NCBI RefSeq assembly: GCF_021462225.1
Contig: NC_061803.1
Location: 37,718,174 to 37,782,173, forward strand
Length of the DNA stretch: 64,000 nucleotides
Origin: Girardinichthys multiradiatus
Taxonomy: Eukaryota; Chordata; Actinopteri; Cyprinodontiformes; Goodeidae
Direction: 5' to 3'
Shown: piece after piece, positions 29,300 to 41,188 of the stretch
How the letters are laid out: the number at the start of each line of letters is the position of its first letter
Position numbering within the stretch: position 1 is the first letter of the stretch
Notes under the pieces: model-generated
Seen by the model: the letters and a program-made list of their open reading frames with translations, nothing else
What the model was told of the DNA's origin: nothing
Databases searched by the model: none
Made by a program: the position numbers and the translations under genes

Positions 29300-30735
29300 G
29301 CTGCTGTTAACAAAATTATTAGAATTTCTGAATAAATTTAATGTGGAGCAGGAAGTGCTTAAACTTAACCTCAACACTAGGGGTCAGTGTTGGACAAAAG
29401 CATACCTACTTTAGTTGAAAGCAGCCTGTTCACTAGAAGATCCACTGTAGGTCTGGTCTAGCTGTGTGTGAGTGTATTCAGAGAGAAATGTATTGTAAAA
29501 AAGTGTATAAAGATCATGGTGATCTTGATTTTCACTAATTGGAGTCATTTTTTAAGATATGGTCAGATATAAATAAACCGGAATATTTACTGTGTTGTGT
29601 TCTGTGAAATAAATGCAATATGTGTGAAATAGACATTTTATAATAGAGCAAGTCTGCCAGCATTAAAAAGAAGTATCATAAGGTGGATAGTGTTATATTA
29701 TAGAAAAATCCTAAACAAATACGAGTGTTCATCAAAAACTTGACGTGCTAACAGATCTACATTAATCAGAGGAAGATGATACTTTAAATGGTTATTTAAA
29801 AAGCTGAACAGCAAAGAAAGTGGAAGAAATAGTTTGAGTTTATGTGAGAAAGGAAATTCCTTATATATGCGTTTCTGTTTGTGGAGTCAAGAGTTTATTA
29901 AACAATAAAAATTATAACCTTTTTGTTATGGTGCCACCTGATCATTTTCCTGCTCATCATCCACAAAAATTTGCCGTTATAGAAAATGTGTCTTTATATT
30001 CTGGACCACTAAAAAACAATAATCAGATTAATGAAACCATAAATCTTAAGCACCAAGTCTATAAAGAAAACAAAATTGATCTCCAGGTTTATTTTGTTTG
30101 CGTTTGGACATCATTTCTACTCTATTATTGGTGTAAGCTAGAGATTTAAAACATGACCTTGTAGGTTATTTGTTTGTTAGCAGTTTTAATAAAGCAAAGT
30201 TGAACTTAAGAAGGCAGAGACTAGTCAAAATCCTTCGAAACTGCATTCTTTTTAAAGGATTTCAATGGGAAACAGTTTTAACAGCAAATTAAACTCAAAA
30301 TAACCCTACTACTTCGTTGGGACTTTATGATCTCAGCTGCTAGAATAGTTTGTCTAAGTATGGCTGCAGTAGCAGCAGGTCGTCTCTTCAGGTTCTTAGT
30401 TACAAAAAAAAAGAATGGGTTAAATAATGAGAATATGAAAGCAAACCATTACAGTTTCCTTAATGTTTAGACTCAGGGTTCTGTGAGATTTAGACATTCT
30501 GGATGTATCACTTTTAGCACACATCTGATGGACACATTCAGACCTTAAGTGCTAATGCTGTGTTTTCAGAAGATACCTTGATGAGCATAAACCCTCTGTT
30601 ATTAGTAAGAATGGTGGCCAACCCTGTAAAACTGTCTCAGTTATTGTTTAACATGTTTCTTCCAAATTAAGCCAAGATCTTAGTGTAGAAACAATGGTTG
30701 ATCTGAATGGATGCAGGTTTTTTGCTCAATATTTG
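29300..30735. other. region 3' of cavin1, no gene recognised
   Basis: Presumed 3' untranslated and downstream sequence of cavin1 (minus). A 101-codon open frame (29844-30149, plus) shows no motif. No polyadenylation site could be assigned with confidence. Confidence 0.4.
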
Positions 30736-30740
30736 AGCAT

Positions 30741-31622
30741 TTAGTCGCTGTCTTTATCATCATCATCATCATTTTCTTGTAAGGCATCATGGCTCTCTTC
30801 TTCTTCATTCTCATCAACGTCTTCTTCCTCCCCACCTCTATTCACCATCTCCATCTCAACATCCACCTCAGCGTTGTCTACTTCCACATCCTCCCCCTCT
30901 ATTGGCTCTACTTCTCTTGACACCTCCACCATTTCGGTTCCTTGAACGACCTCAACTTCACCCTCACGGATCTTCTTCACATGGAATGTGAATGGGGGCA
31001 CCTTATAGATGGCAGTTTTAGACCGGGCATAAACAACGTGGTCTGGTGTGAAGGCCTTCTTCATCTTGTCACCAGATGTTTTAATCTTCTGTTTTCGCTC
31101 AGGGTTCACACTCATGCGTGTCCCAAGTTTTCCCATCTTCTTTTCAATGTTGTGACGTGTCTTCTCCAGATTCTCCTTTGTTTTCTGCTTTGTCTTCTCA
31201 ATGTTTTCCTTTGTTTTTTGTCTGGTCTTCTCCAGGTTCTCCTTTGTCTTCTGCTTTGTCTTTTCAATGTTCTCCTTGGTTTTTTGTCTGGTCTTCTCCA
31301 GGTTCTCTTTGGTCTTTGCTCTGGTCTTATCCATCTTCTCCTTGGAGAAGACAGTCTTCAGGTTATGCACCCGTTGCATGCTGCTGCGCTTGATGCGTTC
31401 AGCTCGGGTCTCCTCGATGGTGTCTTCAATTTCTACCTCCTCTTCATCTGAGGAAAGATCTACATGGGGCTTGTCCTCCTTGTCAACCTCTACTCCTGTT
31501 TCCCCAGGTTCCTCCACAGCTTCTTTGAGCTCTAACAGACTACCTCCTCTGCTGCCTGATACAGACTCGGAAACTCTCAAGGACTTGGAGATGCTGAGTT
31601 TTGAGGCAACCTTCACTTCATC
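30741..31622 (-). CDS. cavin1: cavin1 (caveolae-associated protein 1 / PTRF), last coding exon
   Basis: Cavin-1 coats caveolae together with caveolins and was first described as polymerase I and transcript release factor. This exon starts after acceptor CTCCTCAG and reads DEVKVASKLSISKSLRVSES, the exact point at which exon 2 of vertebrate CAVIN1 begins. It then shows an acidic stretch (VDLSSDEEEVEIEDTIEETR), AERIKRSSMQRVHNLKTVFS, a lysine-rich 11-residue repeat (KTKENLEKTRQ / KTKENIEKTKQ), the conserved block KAFTPDHVVYARSKTAIYKV and PPFTFHVKKIREGEVEV, and an acidic tail ending DSD as in mammals. The undecad repeat has about five full units against about two in human. Exon 1, with the trimerising HR1 coiled coil, is not found upstream in the window, so intron 1 would exceed 32 kb or be broken. 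The in-frame ATG at 31691 is intronic read-through. Confidence 0.96.
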   Translation of the reverse strand, partial: DEVKVASKLSISKSLRVSESVSGSRGGSLLELKEAVEEPGETGVEVDKEDKPHVDLSSDEEEVEIEDTIEETRAERIKRSSMQRVHNLKTVFSKEKMDKTRAKTKENLEKTRQKTKENIEKTKQKTKENLEKTRQKTKENIEKTKQKTKENLEKTRHNIEKKMGKLGTRMSVNPERKQKIKTSGDKMKKAFTPDHVVYARSKTAIYKVPPFTFHVKKIREGEVEVVQGTEMVEVSREVEPIEGEDVEVDNAEVDVEMEMVNRGGEEEDVDENEEEESHDALQENDDDDDKDSD

Positions 31623-31685
31623 CTGAGGAGAAAGGAACATAAAGAATTTCATACATAATGGACAAAGTCTTGCCTGCAGACAATA

Positions 31686-31745
31686 ATTCAATTCAACTCA
31701 TATTCAAAAATACTTTATTAATTCCAAAGGGAAATTAAATAATAA
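31686..31745 (-). mobile_element. LINE 3' tail (Rex1/CR1-like)
   Basis: AATTCAATTCAACTCATATT followed by CAAAAATACTTTATTAATTC and CAAAGGGAAATTAAAT is the reverse complement of the 3' tail found on Rex1-like LINEs, also seen at 47351 and 50080. Only the very end remains, in cavin1 intron 1 just upstream of the exon 2 acceptor. Confidence 0.65.
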
Positions 31746-31904
31746 TCATGCAGTCATGTCAATAAGTGCAAAATAAAACATATTCATAGTTAAAGAGAAG
31801 CACTTTCAGTAGTTGTGTTAGTGTTTAGTTTCATTTCAAGATAAATTGTAAAACAAACTGTAGATTTCACAGAAACATCAGTTAAAGATCTCTTTTGTTC
31901 AACT

Positions 31905-32330
31905 ACATAGGCTTTAAAAGTGTTCACACCCCTGTCAAAATGCCAAGTTTTTTATGATGTTAAAAATTAGACCATGATAATCATCTCAAATGTTTTTCCA
32001 CACATAATGTGACATTTATCCTGCACACTGAAAAACAAACATTATGTTGGGAGGAAAAATATGAAAAACTGCAACACCAGAACAAAAGTTAAAGATGTTG
32101 TGAAGATGCTGCTGAAGTTGATCAGTGCATAGAAAATCAGTGGGCAGAGCTAGAAAGGTGTGTATGAGCAAGGCAGACAAGAAACCTGACCCAGTTACAC
32201 TGATTCTGTCAGGAGGAATGAGCCAAAGCCCTAGCAAACTATTGTGAGAAGCTTGAAACCCAGAGCATTTGAACAAGTCAGGCAGTTTGAAGGCAGGAAA
32301 TTGATGAAAACATCTGACTTTATTTAGTCA
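31905..32330. mobile_element. non-autonomous DNA-transposon-like repeat
   Basis: GTGTTCACACCCCTGTCAAA, ATGCCAAGTTTTTTATGATG, GACCATGATAATCATCTC and later CTGTCAGGAGGAATGAGCCA and ACTATTGTGAGAAGCTTG are sequences I associate with a dispersed Tc1-like or MITE repeat of fishes. No full terminal pair was identified. Confidence 0.4.
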
Positions 32331-33139
32331 TTAAAAAATAGAAATAATTCAGGTTAACTAATAGAGATAAAACAGAAGGAAAATATGTTTCTGTAAATAT
32401 CGAGGCTTATCTGTATGGGTGACCTTACTGTGCCTGACTCCTGATACCAGCAGGTCTGTTCTGTTTGTTTGCCAGATGAGCAAATTGCTCTTCTGTTGCC
32501 CTCCTCGTCTCATTTAACAAGAGAATGGGACGGAGGTGAGAGGACAGTCACTCCATCTGGACCCCTAAATGTCTGCATGTGGTATTCCTCTGTCCCAGAG
32601 TGTGTGTGTGGGTGCTCTGGTAAGGTGTGGACAACTGACATGTTTTTCTGCTGTCATTCCTCTGAGTCTTGGAAAACCATCTGTCCAACAGGAAGATGAT
32701 AGCATCATAGTGTTAGCTGGAAGGTATGGGAATGAGAGCTGAGAGTATAGACATATCTATTGTTTTCACTTGGAGGATGATGACGGTAATTTTGTTGAGG
32801 TATTGTACTACAGTATCTTGGGTAAACTTGACCTTGTAGGAGGGATTTAGGCTTTCCTGAGCAGTTGTGTTAACAGGCAGGGGGGATGGAAAAACTGCCT
32901 CACTCAGAATCAGTACTTCTGTCAAACAAACAGTGTTGGAGTTCACCACAGCAAAGACATGGACACTGATCTTTTGTTAATCATCAATGATTGCCTTTAA
33001 ATAAAAAATAACCTGTAACTGTAAAGATATGACTGCAGCCATACATACAGTACATTCAGTCTCTGACAAATAAACAACTGTTTGTCATAAATAAACATCT
33101 GTTGTCATAAAATAAATGATGTACAGTTATTTTAATAAT
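32331..33139. other. cavin1 intron or intergenic, no feature recognised
   Basis: No exon-like homology. The 76- and 78-codon open frames at 32469-32949 have no recognisable domain. Confidence 0.4.
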
Positions 33140-33645
33140 CATACCTACAGTTAAACATGGTGGTGGTAGTGTTATGGTCTGGGGGCTGGTTTAGAACCTG
33201 GACAATTTGCTGGGATCGATGGAACCATGAATTCTGCTCTGACGTAGAAAATCCTGAAGGAGAATGTCCAGCTATCAGTTTTAATCTAAGCTCAAGCTCT
33301 CTTGGGTTCTGCAGCACGACAATGATCCAAAGCATACGAGCAAGTCAACCACTGAATTGCTAAATAAACATGGTGAATAATTTGGAGTGTCCTATTTAAA
33401 GCCCAGACTTAAATCCAATTGAAATGTTGTGTCCTTACCTTAAGCAGGCTGTTCATGCTAGGAAACCTTCCAATACAACTTAATTAAAACAATTCTGCAA
33501 AGCAGAGTGAGCCAAAATTCCTCCACCATGATTAAAAAGACTCATTACCAGTAATAACAAACACTTGATGGCAGCTGTTACTGCCAAAGAATTAACAATC
33601 AGCTATTAGACAGAGTTTATGAGTAGTTAGTGTTTTGTCTGCATA
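33140..33645 (+). mobile_element. Tc1 transposase relic, 3' half
   Basis: TTAAACATGGTGGTGGTAGT and ATGGTCTGGGG give VKHGGGSVMVWG in one frame. CAGCACGACAATGATCCAAA gives QHDNDPKH in another, followed by CCAGACTTAAATCCAATTGA (PDLNPIE). The order and spacing fit the Tc1 catalytic domain, but indels have scattered the frames. Confidence 0.75.
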
Positions 33646-33647
33646 TA

Positions 33648-34010
33648 GTTCCTTCCAAAAGTATTCATACTTGTTGAGGTTTGTTTTTTTTAAATACTTT
33701 TTTTTTGCAGCACTAGAGGCATTTATTTTTCTATAGTAGGTTGACAGGAAAGAGGGGCGAAGAGAGGGGAGGAGACATTCGGCTAAGGCCGCCAGGTCCG
33801 GGACTCAAACCCGGGACAGCCACACCAAGGACTATAGCCTCTGCAAATGGTTGCGCTCTTAACCCCTACACCACCAGCGCCGCACCACTTGTCGAGGTTT
33901 TTAACATTTTGTCACGTTACAACCACAAACTTCACTGTTGATTGTTGATTTCATGCGATTTACCAGCACAAAGTGGAGCACAAATGATCAGTTTCATACA
34001 GGTCTCAATT
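33648..34010. mobile_element. Tc1-like terminus or MITE interrupted by a SINE
   Basis: AGTTCCTTCCAAAAGTATTC, then after the SINE TTTTTAACATTTTGTCACGT and TACAACCACAAACTTC, is the familiar end of a fish Tc1-type element. The SINE at 33684-33888 splits it and duplicated a short piece (ACTTGTTGAGGTTT / ACTTGTCGAGGTTT). Confidence 0.6.
33684..33888 (-). mobile_element. tRNA-derived SINE
   Basis: Read on the minus strand, the head GGCGCTGGTGGTGTAGGGGT (box A) precedes CCGGGTTTGAGTCCC (box B), the pol III promoter of a tRNA-derived SINE. An unrelated body and an A-rich tail follow (T-rich on plus at 33684-33708). A 14-bp target duplication with one mismatch flanks it. The body is too long and the fold is lost, so it is not a functional tRNA gene. 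Confidence 0.8.
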
Positions 34011-34522
34011 GGCCACTGCAGCTGACTGTGCACTATTTGTTTATTTGAACACTGAGCATTTAAACTCAACATGTTTATTTAAAGATGTTTACAGTGACCC
34101 TGGTTTCAACAAGGGATTGCTCAGGGACAAATATTTCAGCATGAATTTCTTTAACTTAAGAGACTAAAGTGATGCTGCAGACTTTCTAGACTTCAGGGAA
34201 TGTTTAATATAAGGTGCTCCTAGCTCCCTTCATCTATAAAGCTTAAGTCCAGTTTGACATCTTGGAGAGGTGGAGGTCACTGGGTAATGTGTTTGTATAT
34301 AATTACTTCAACAGCAGCGGAAATTCTCAGCCGCATGCTTTTGCGTGTCCACAGTACATGGAAAGAGCTGTGGGAAGTTTAGGCATTCACCTTGGTGTTT
34401 TCACTTCCTGACCCTCCTAATTTAATGGGACATTGTTCTCAGTGAGGCAGCTACCCCAAAGACAGGAAGGTACACTCAGAACTTCGGAAAATAGATGAAC
34501 ATGGTACGTCATTATTCTGAGC

Positions 34523-34539
34523 CTGTGTGTGTGTGTGTG

Positions 34540-34572
<33 letters not shown>
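34523..34572. repeat. (TG)n microsatellite
   Basis: About 24 TG units with one GC interruption, followed by a GAGAGAGAG run. Simple repeat. Confidence 0.95.
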
Positions 34573-34599
34573 TTGGGAGAGAGAGAAAAAGAGGTGTCT

Positions 34600-37088
34600 G
34601 CAGTATTAGGAGCATTTTGTTTCCATCTCACTACTTCATTGAACAATCCAGCACCTAGTAAGAGTTTCTGCACCATAGAACAAATACTCAGGTCTTCTAA
34701 GTAATTTAAAAGAACTAATCCCCTCAGAGTCACACAACCTCAAATGCAGCATGATCCGCTGTTTTCTAACATGTTTATGTAGAAATATTAGAGCTTTTAA
34801 GACATTCTTGGACTCCTGAGTCTAAAATCTGCAGCAACACAGATTCTGATTCTTTTTTTTTCAAAGGCATTTGTAAATAAATTGCTCCACCTGGGTTCCT
34901 TTGACACATTTAAGCCACTGTTAACTGGAGTCCACACCATACATAAATATTCAGTTTTCTTTAAAACCAATCCTGTTATAGTAATCATCATTAGTTATCA
35001 TGTCATGGTTATTGTCATTCTAATTGGCTTTTTGTTTAGTTTTGGTCTGGTTTTCATACATAAAACAAAGCTGTAATTATCTGTTAAATCATAATTTTAG
35101 TCCACTAGTGCTATCAGAATTTGTTTCTCATTTTCCACTGTCAACAAAAAGCCCTTGGAGGGAATTTGTAACCCCATGTTGTTGAGGGGCTACAGTCCTG
35201 GTCAGTTCCTGAATCACTTGGGTTGATGATCTGAATCTTTGTATTAATCAGAAATTATAAGTCTGAGATCTCAAAAACTCCTAATGCTAGCTAAGGTACA
35301 TAAGGGCACCAGAAACACTGAGGACTCTGATAATACCATTACGCTGATCCAACCCTAAGAACTTCAGGCCAAAGGAGTCGACCATACAGTTAAATATGTT
35401 TCTACCATTTTCTCAGGTAATCCTCCCAGTCTTTGAAAGAGGAAAGTGTAGCTATGATTTCATTTTGCCATTTAATGTGTGAAAGTTAACGGTCTTGCAT
35501 GTTTTTTACATATATAAATGCTGATCTGGAAAGGACAAGCATTATGGGTTACAGGAGTAACATGGGCAGCCTTCCAGCGGTAAAAACTAACAGAAGAAAT
35601 AGTTGTACTGCCTAAACATTACTGCAAAACAATTTGTACCCATATCTCCATGGTAAAATGGTACCATGGATGAACAAACTACACTGTTTTGGATGAAATG
35701 CCTTTCAGTAAATTGTTTAGTCAAAGTGTGTGCATGTTTTTCTCTGTGTTTGGCAGCATGAGCAGCTGTTTGTGTGTGTGGGTTTGGGATACTAAGCACA
35801 ACATAGTAGCTTCTCACACTGCAGCCACTCACTAGGCAGACTTACAGTTAGAGAGAGGAATCCTGTGGTAACACACCCTGCTCTGTTTCTGGTTTCCTTT
35901 AAAGTCCAACCACCAAAACTCCCCTGCTGCTATGGAAAGCCAGATGTGTGTTTTGATTTGACATTCCATTACACACATGCATGGGGGTGGATTTTCCAGC
36001 AAAACCAGGAAAACAGGGAATCCTTTGGACATCGTAGGAATAAACTTCCAGCAAAGTTGTGGACAACATTCTTTACCTGTTGAACTATGAAATGCAAATC
36101 AATTTAGAATATCATTTTACAAGTCGGCAGTTATCAGAAGCTTTTAATCATTTTAACTTACATGGAAATACAGATATTTGGAGATCTTTTGAACTTTTTC
36201 TGAGTCATCACGTTCTCCCTGATCATGAATACGGCCTGGAGTGCAGAAAAGAGCTTGGAGATAAGGAGTATAGTTTGTCACATAAAAATAATCTCAGTAT
36301 TAACACAGAGTCAAGAGTAAAAGCGTAATCTTTGGCGGTTAATTTCTCTGATATTCAACTTCCTTCCAGTCACCTTGCACAGTTCTGGACATCTAGCTGA
36401 GACCTGTGAACCATTCAGGCCAACAAAGTATGCTTAAGTAGGACTTCATGAACTGCACAGTGGTTTTGTGTTTGGTGTCTGCATGTCAACTCCAGGTGTT
36501 TCTGTGTTCACCTGTTCGTCTAGTGACAGCGTGTTCCCTCTTTCTACCAAAGAGCTGCTGCATTACCTGGATAGAGAAAAATAAATGGATGGAAGAGCAT
36601 CATCTCACTGTATAGACAGCACAATCAGCGGGTGTATTCTGCTTAGGAGTTCAGTGTGATGATAGTTGGAACCAATGTCTAAGTAGCCAAATTAAACATG
36701 GGGAGAACGTGAATCACCTGAAACTGAGTTACTGATATCAACAGCTAGTCTACTGTTTAGAATGGACAACATTTACAACTTTATACTGACCAATGAACCT
36801 ATTTTAGTGTTAATCAATAATAGTTTCCACACCTATAGGAGAAAGATGACATCACTGTGACCTTGTTTCACAGACTACATCTTAGCTTCCACCACTGCAA
36901 GGATTCATTTACTGTTCAACCAGCTCACTATGATGTGTTCTTTTCTACTGAAAGGAACTATTACCTATTATAACTACACAGAACCAGACCTAAAAAAAAC
37001 CCAAGTCACCTTTTAAAATATTTCAGACTCATAATTCAGCTGTTCCCTTATAACACAGAAAAATGTGAAAATGTATCTTTTTTAAAAA
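34600..37088. other. intergenic or cavin1 intron, no feature recognised
   Basis: About 2.5 kb with several short open frames (60-89 codons) but no known motif, no splice-flanked conserved block and no clear transposon ends. Confidence 0.4.
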
Positions 37089-38398
37089 TCAGACCAAGAT
37101 ATTATCGTTAACGAAAACTAACGAAATAACGAAAAATAGAAGTAAAAAACCATTTTCGTTCATAATAAAAACGAGACATTGCAAATAAAGGAAAACTCAC
37201 TGAAACTGTAATGAGTGTTCACAAAACTAACTAAAATTAACTGAATTTATAGAGATAATGTGATTAGTTTTCGTTTGTGTGCCTCATGCATCATGAAGTC
37301 TAGATCCGGTTGTTGTTGTTTTTGTTCTCGCTGTGCCGCATTCCGCCAGCAGATGGCGTGTACGTCAAGTCATCTGTGCGTCGAAAACGCCAGGGAGTAT
37401 GTTGCGTTCAACAACGGTAGCTGGTCACGCGGCTATTAACGTTACAGAGTAGTTGAAGAAGAGCTAAGCACGCTGCCTTGGACTGGATTGACCCTGGCCG
37501 TGATGAAATTTGGTTTGCGGTAGGAAACGTTACTAGTGTTGTCAACATTCACTGTGCCAGGTAAAAGAATTGGCTTGGATGTGTTTCGTTTTAAAGGTGA
37601 GGACCCAAATGCAAATAAACCACACTTTTATGAACGAACAGTACAACAAATAGGAGGACAAGAGCACAGAGTAGCTGCAGCTGAGTAATAACAACATAAT
37701 TATTATAACAACTTCCTGATTTGGGAAAGTTGAGCTACAGTGTCAACAAGGATTCGTTCAAAGATGTTTTAGAATTGATTGACGACCTTTGGTTTATATT
37801 TTCTGAGTTAGTTATCAGTTGTTTTGCTAAGTTATAGTGATTTGTGAAGTCAGGGTGAGGGGGGGTTTCCACTCAGTTTGGAAAAACGAAAGTTACTGAG
37901 AGGAGTCAGTAACAGGAAAACTGAAAGAGGCAAGAAATGCATGAACTGAGAATGATGAGGGGGGAGAGATAATCACCTGGTTAAATATGCATTTCTTCTG
38001 TTGTAGTAGCCTGTAGATCCAAGTAAAAAGTTTTTCTTTACTTTTTTTGCTAAATAAGGCAATTTTGGTAAATCAACTGAAGAAAACAGTTAAATAATAA
38101 AGAAAAGTTAATATTTATAGGATTATATTAGGATTATCCTAGTTTCCTTGTATCTAAAAATAACCAACTTCTAAAGGGTATCTGAAACAAAAATCTTATT
38201 TTATTTGTTAAATTGTAATTTTTCAGTATATAATACAGTACAGACCAAATGTTTGGACACACCTTCTCATTCAAAGAGTTGTCTTTATTTTAATGACTAT
38301 GAATATTGTAGCTTGACACTGAAGGCATCGAAACTATTAATTAACACATGTGGAATTATATACTGAACAAAAAAGTGTGAAACAACTGAAAATATGTC

Positions 38399-39425
38399 TT
38401 ATATTCTAGGTTCTTCAAAGTAGCCACCTTTTGCTTTGATTACTGCTACGCACACTCTTGGCATTCTGTTGATGAGCTTCAAGAGGTAGTCACCTGAAAT
38501 GGTTTTCCAACAGTCTTGAAGGAGTTCCCAGAGATGCTTAGCACTTGTTGGCCATTTTGCCTTCACTCTGTGGTTCAGCTCACCCCAAACCATCTCAATT
38601 GGGTTCAGGTCCGTTGACTGTGGAGGCCAGGTCATCTGACGCAGCACCCCATCACTATCCTTTTTGGTCAAATAGCCCTTACACAGCCTGGAGGTGTGTT
38701 TGGGGTCATTGTCCTGTTGAAAAATAAATGATGGTCCAACTAAACGCAAACCGGATGGAATAAGATGCCGCTGCAAGTTGCTGTGGTAGCCATGCTGGTT
38801 CAGTATGCCTTCAATTTTGAATAAATCTCCAACAGTGTCACCAGCAAAGCAACCCCACACCATCACACCTCCTCCTCCATACTTCACGGTGGGAACCAGG
38901 CATGTAGAGTCCATCCGTTCACTTCGTCTGCGCTGCACAAAGACACGGTGGTTGGAACCAAAGATCTCAAACTTGGACTCATCAGACCAAATCACAGATT
39001 TCCACTGGTCTAATGTCCAGTCCTTGTGTTCTTTAGCCTGTCCTCAGCAGTGGGTTCCTAGCAGCTATTTTACCATTAAGGCCTGATTCACACAATCTCC
39101 TCTTAACAGTTGTTCTAGAGATGTGTCTGCTGCTAGAACTCTGTGTGGCATTGACCTGTTCTCTAATCTGAGCTACTGTTAACCTGCGATTTCTGAGGCT
39201 GGTGACTCGGATGAACTTATCGTCCGCAGCAGAGGTGACTCTCGGTCTTCCTTTCCTGGGGCGGTCCTCATGTGAGCCAGTTTCTTTGTAGTGCTTGATG
39301 GTTTTTGCGACTGCACTTGGGGACACTTTCAAAGTTTTCCCAATTGTTCGGACTGACTGACCTTCATTTCTTAAAGTAATGATGGCCACTCGTTTTTCTT
39401 TACTTAGCTGCTTTTTTCTTGCCAT
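38399..39425 (-). pseudogene. DD38E Tc1 transposase pseudogene
   Basis: Starts at 39425 (MARKKQLSKEKRVAIITLRN). It has a helix-turn-helix (VRTIGKTLKVSPSAVAKTIK), a GRPRV hook-like motif and a second helix set (SSRHISRTTVKRRLCESGLN). The frame breaks near 39040. The catalytic part shows SDESKF, FQQDNDPKHT and DLNPIEMVW with 38 residues between the second Asp and the Glu. It ends at the stop at 38399. All three catalytic acids are present, but the frameshift disables it. Confidence 0.9.
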
Positions 39426-39744
39426 AATACAAATTCTAACAGTCTATTCAGTAGGACTATCAGATGTGTACAGTATCCACCTCCTGCACAACGCAACTGA
39501 TGGTCCCAACCCCATTTATAAGGCTTTAAATCCCACTTATTAAACCTGACAGGGCACATCTGTGAAGTGAAAACCATTTCAGGTGACTACCTCTTGAAGC
39601 TCATCAACAGAATGCCAAGAGTGTGCGGAGCAGTAATCAAAGTAAAAGGTGGCTACTTTGAAGAACCTAGAATATAAGACATATTTTCAGTTGTTTCACA
39701 CTTTTTTGTTCAGTATATAATTCCGTCAGTCAGTCAGTCTATTC

Positions 39745-40103
39745 CATCCAGTTTGCGTTTAGTTGGACCATCATTTATTTTTCAACAGGACAATGACCCC
39801 AAACACACCTCCAGGCTGTGTAAGAGCTATTTCATCAAAAAGGATAGTGATGGGGGGCTGCGCCAGATGACCTGGCCTCCACAGTCAACGGACCTGAATG
39901 CAATCGAGATGGCTTGGGGTGAGCTGGACCGCAGAGTGAAGGCAAAAGGGCCAACAAGTGCTAAGCATCTCTGGGAACTCCTTCAAGACTGTTGGAAAAC
40001 CATTTCAGGTGACTACCTCATGAAGCTCATCAACAGAATGCCAAGAGTGTGCGTAGCAGTAATCAAAGCAAAAGGTGGCGACTTTGAAGAACCTAGAATA
40101 TAA
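39745..40103 (+). pseudogene. DD38E Tc1 transposase C-terminal fragment
   Basis: An open frame covers the last 116 codons only: RLVGPSFIFQQDNDPKHTSR, STDLNAIEMAW, and the tail CVAVIKAKGGDFEEPRI. It lies head-to-head with the copy at 38399-39425 and has no N-terminal half. Confidence 0.9.
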
Positions 40104-41149
40104 GACATATTTTCAGTTGTTTCACACTTTTTTGTTCAGTATATAATTCCACATGTGTTAATTAATAGTTACAATATTCATAGTCATGAAAATAAAGACA
40201 ACTCTTTGAATGAGAAGGTGTGTCCAAACTTTTGGTCTGTACTGTATGTTGTAATGTTCTTGGAGAGGATTTTGATTACATTATGCCTATGTTTGAGAAT
40301 AGTGAACGTCTGATGAGAGGAGGAAAATAGAAAAAAGACTGAAAGAACAGGAAAATTTGAAAAGTTAGAAAAGATAAATAGATTGATGGATAGAAAAGTA
40401 AAGCTAAGAGCAGTAAGAAGAGCAGAAGAGTGTTAGAAAAAGGAGGAAAGGAAAGAAGACAGACATTACTATTGCTATTTGTTTTATTACTCTGCGGAAA
40501 TGCTAACAACAGTGTGGATTGACTTTCCTGCTATTACACTTGATTTTTAAAGGTTAATTATGAATATATATTTTAGAATAAATAAAATTGTAACTGTACC
40601 AATGTTAAACTAATGTACCAAACTAAAGTAGCAGACACATGCTAAAAACAAATTAAAACTAAAATAGAATTCAAAATGTGAATTAAAAACTAAATAAAAA
40701 TAAAAACTACTGAAAGCTGCAAAACTATTTAAACCTTGACCCTGACCCACCTGTTGGATGACAGATATTTAGAATAGTCTCTTACCAGAGACTATGTGTG
40801 CGGAGGTTATTGAATGTATTTATCTTGTGTGGCATGGGAACGAGTGTGATGGTCATGTACAGAGCAAGACTCCCTAATCATCTCTTCTTTCCGTTGGTCC
40901 CCTTTAATCAGAGACATGAGAGCAGAGAGGAAGAGAAAGAGATTACTATATAAAGTGATGGCATTCTGCAAGTCCCCAAGGGAAGAAAGCAAGAGTGAGT
41001 CATCAGGCTGAAGTTGAACACAGCCTTCTGTTTTCTTCACTATAATATTCGCATTTTTTAACCTTCTTTGGATTTACATTTTCACGTTCTCACGTTTTCA
41101 TCTACGATTTTCTTAAATCACGGCAGTGGGCTGCTGCTGGGGGGGGGGG

Positions 41150-41151
41150 AA

Positions 41152-41188
<37 letters not shown>

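Larger units (their letters stand above)
38234..40246 (-). mobile_element. DD38E (Intruder-like) Tc1 element, rearranged
   Basis: Ends: TACAGTACAGACCAAATGTT at 38234 and the mirrored TTTGGTCTGTACTGTA at 40246. The left part is a minus-strand copy up to about 39720. From 39745 a second piece on the plus strand repeats the transposase C-terminus and terminus. The long inverted repeat of the first copy (38396-38511 versus 39573-39680) includes the transposase C-terminal coding sequence. Confidence 0.85.
37090..40735. mobile_element. non-autonomous hAT-like element, split by Tc1
   Basis: The left end AAGATATTATCGTTAACGAA, with AACTAACGAAATAACGAAAA, and the right end with AAATAAAAATAAAAACTACT and AAAACTATTTAAACCTTGAC are typical outer parts of a fish non-autonomous DNA transposon whose ends run in ACTAAAA-rich sequence. 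A rearranged Tc1 at 38234-40246 lies inside. Class assignment (hAT) is from memory of the pattern. Confidence 0.5.

Noticed and set aside
31623..31691. Extension of the cavin1 frame upstream to an ATG at 31691
   Set aside because: The homology to CAVIN1 begins exactly at DEVK after a consensus CTCCTCAG acceptor. The upstream codons are intronic and run into a LINE tail.
33780..33880. tRNA gene on the minus strand (A and B boxes)
   Set aside because: The boxes belong to a SINE with an A-rich tail and target duplication. No cloverleaf with paired acceptor stem could be drawn.
34495..34733. Open frames on both strands across the TG microsatellite
   Set aside because: They arise from the dinucleotide repeat (Val-Cys or His-Thr runs) and lack other support.
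40276..40509. 77-codon Leu/Phe-rich minus-strand frame as a small membrane protein
   Set aside because: It derives from an A/G-rich strand biased sequence beside a transposon. No start context, conservation or neighbour supports it.
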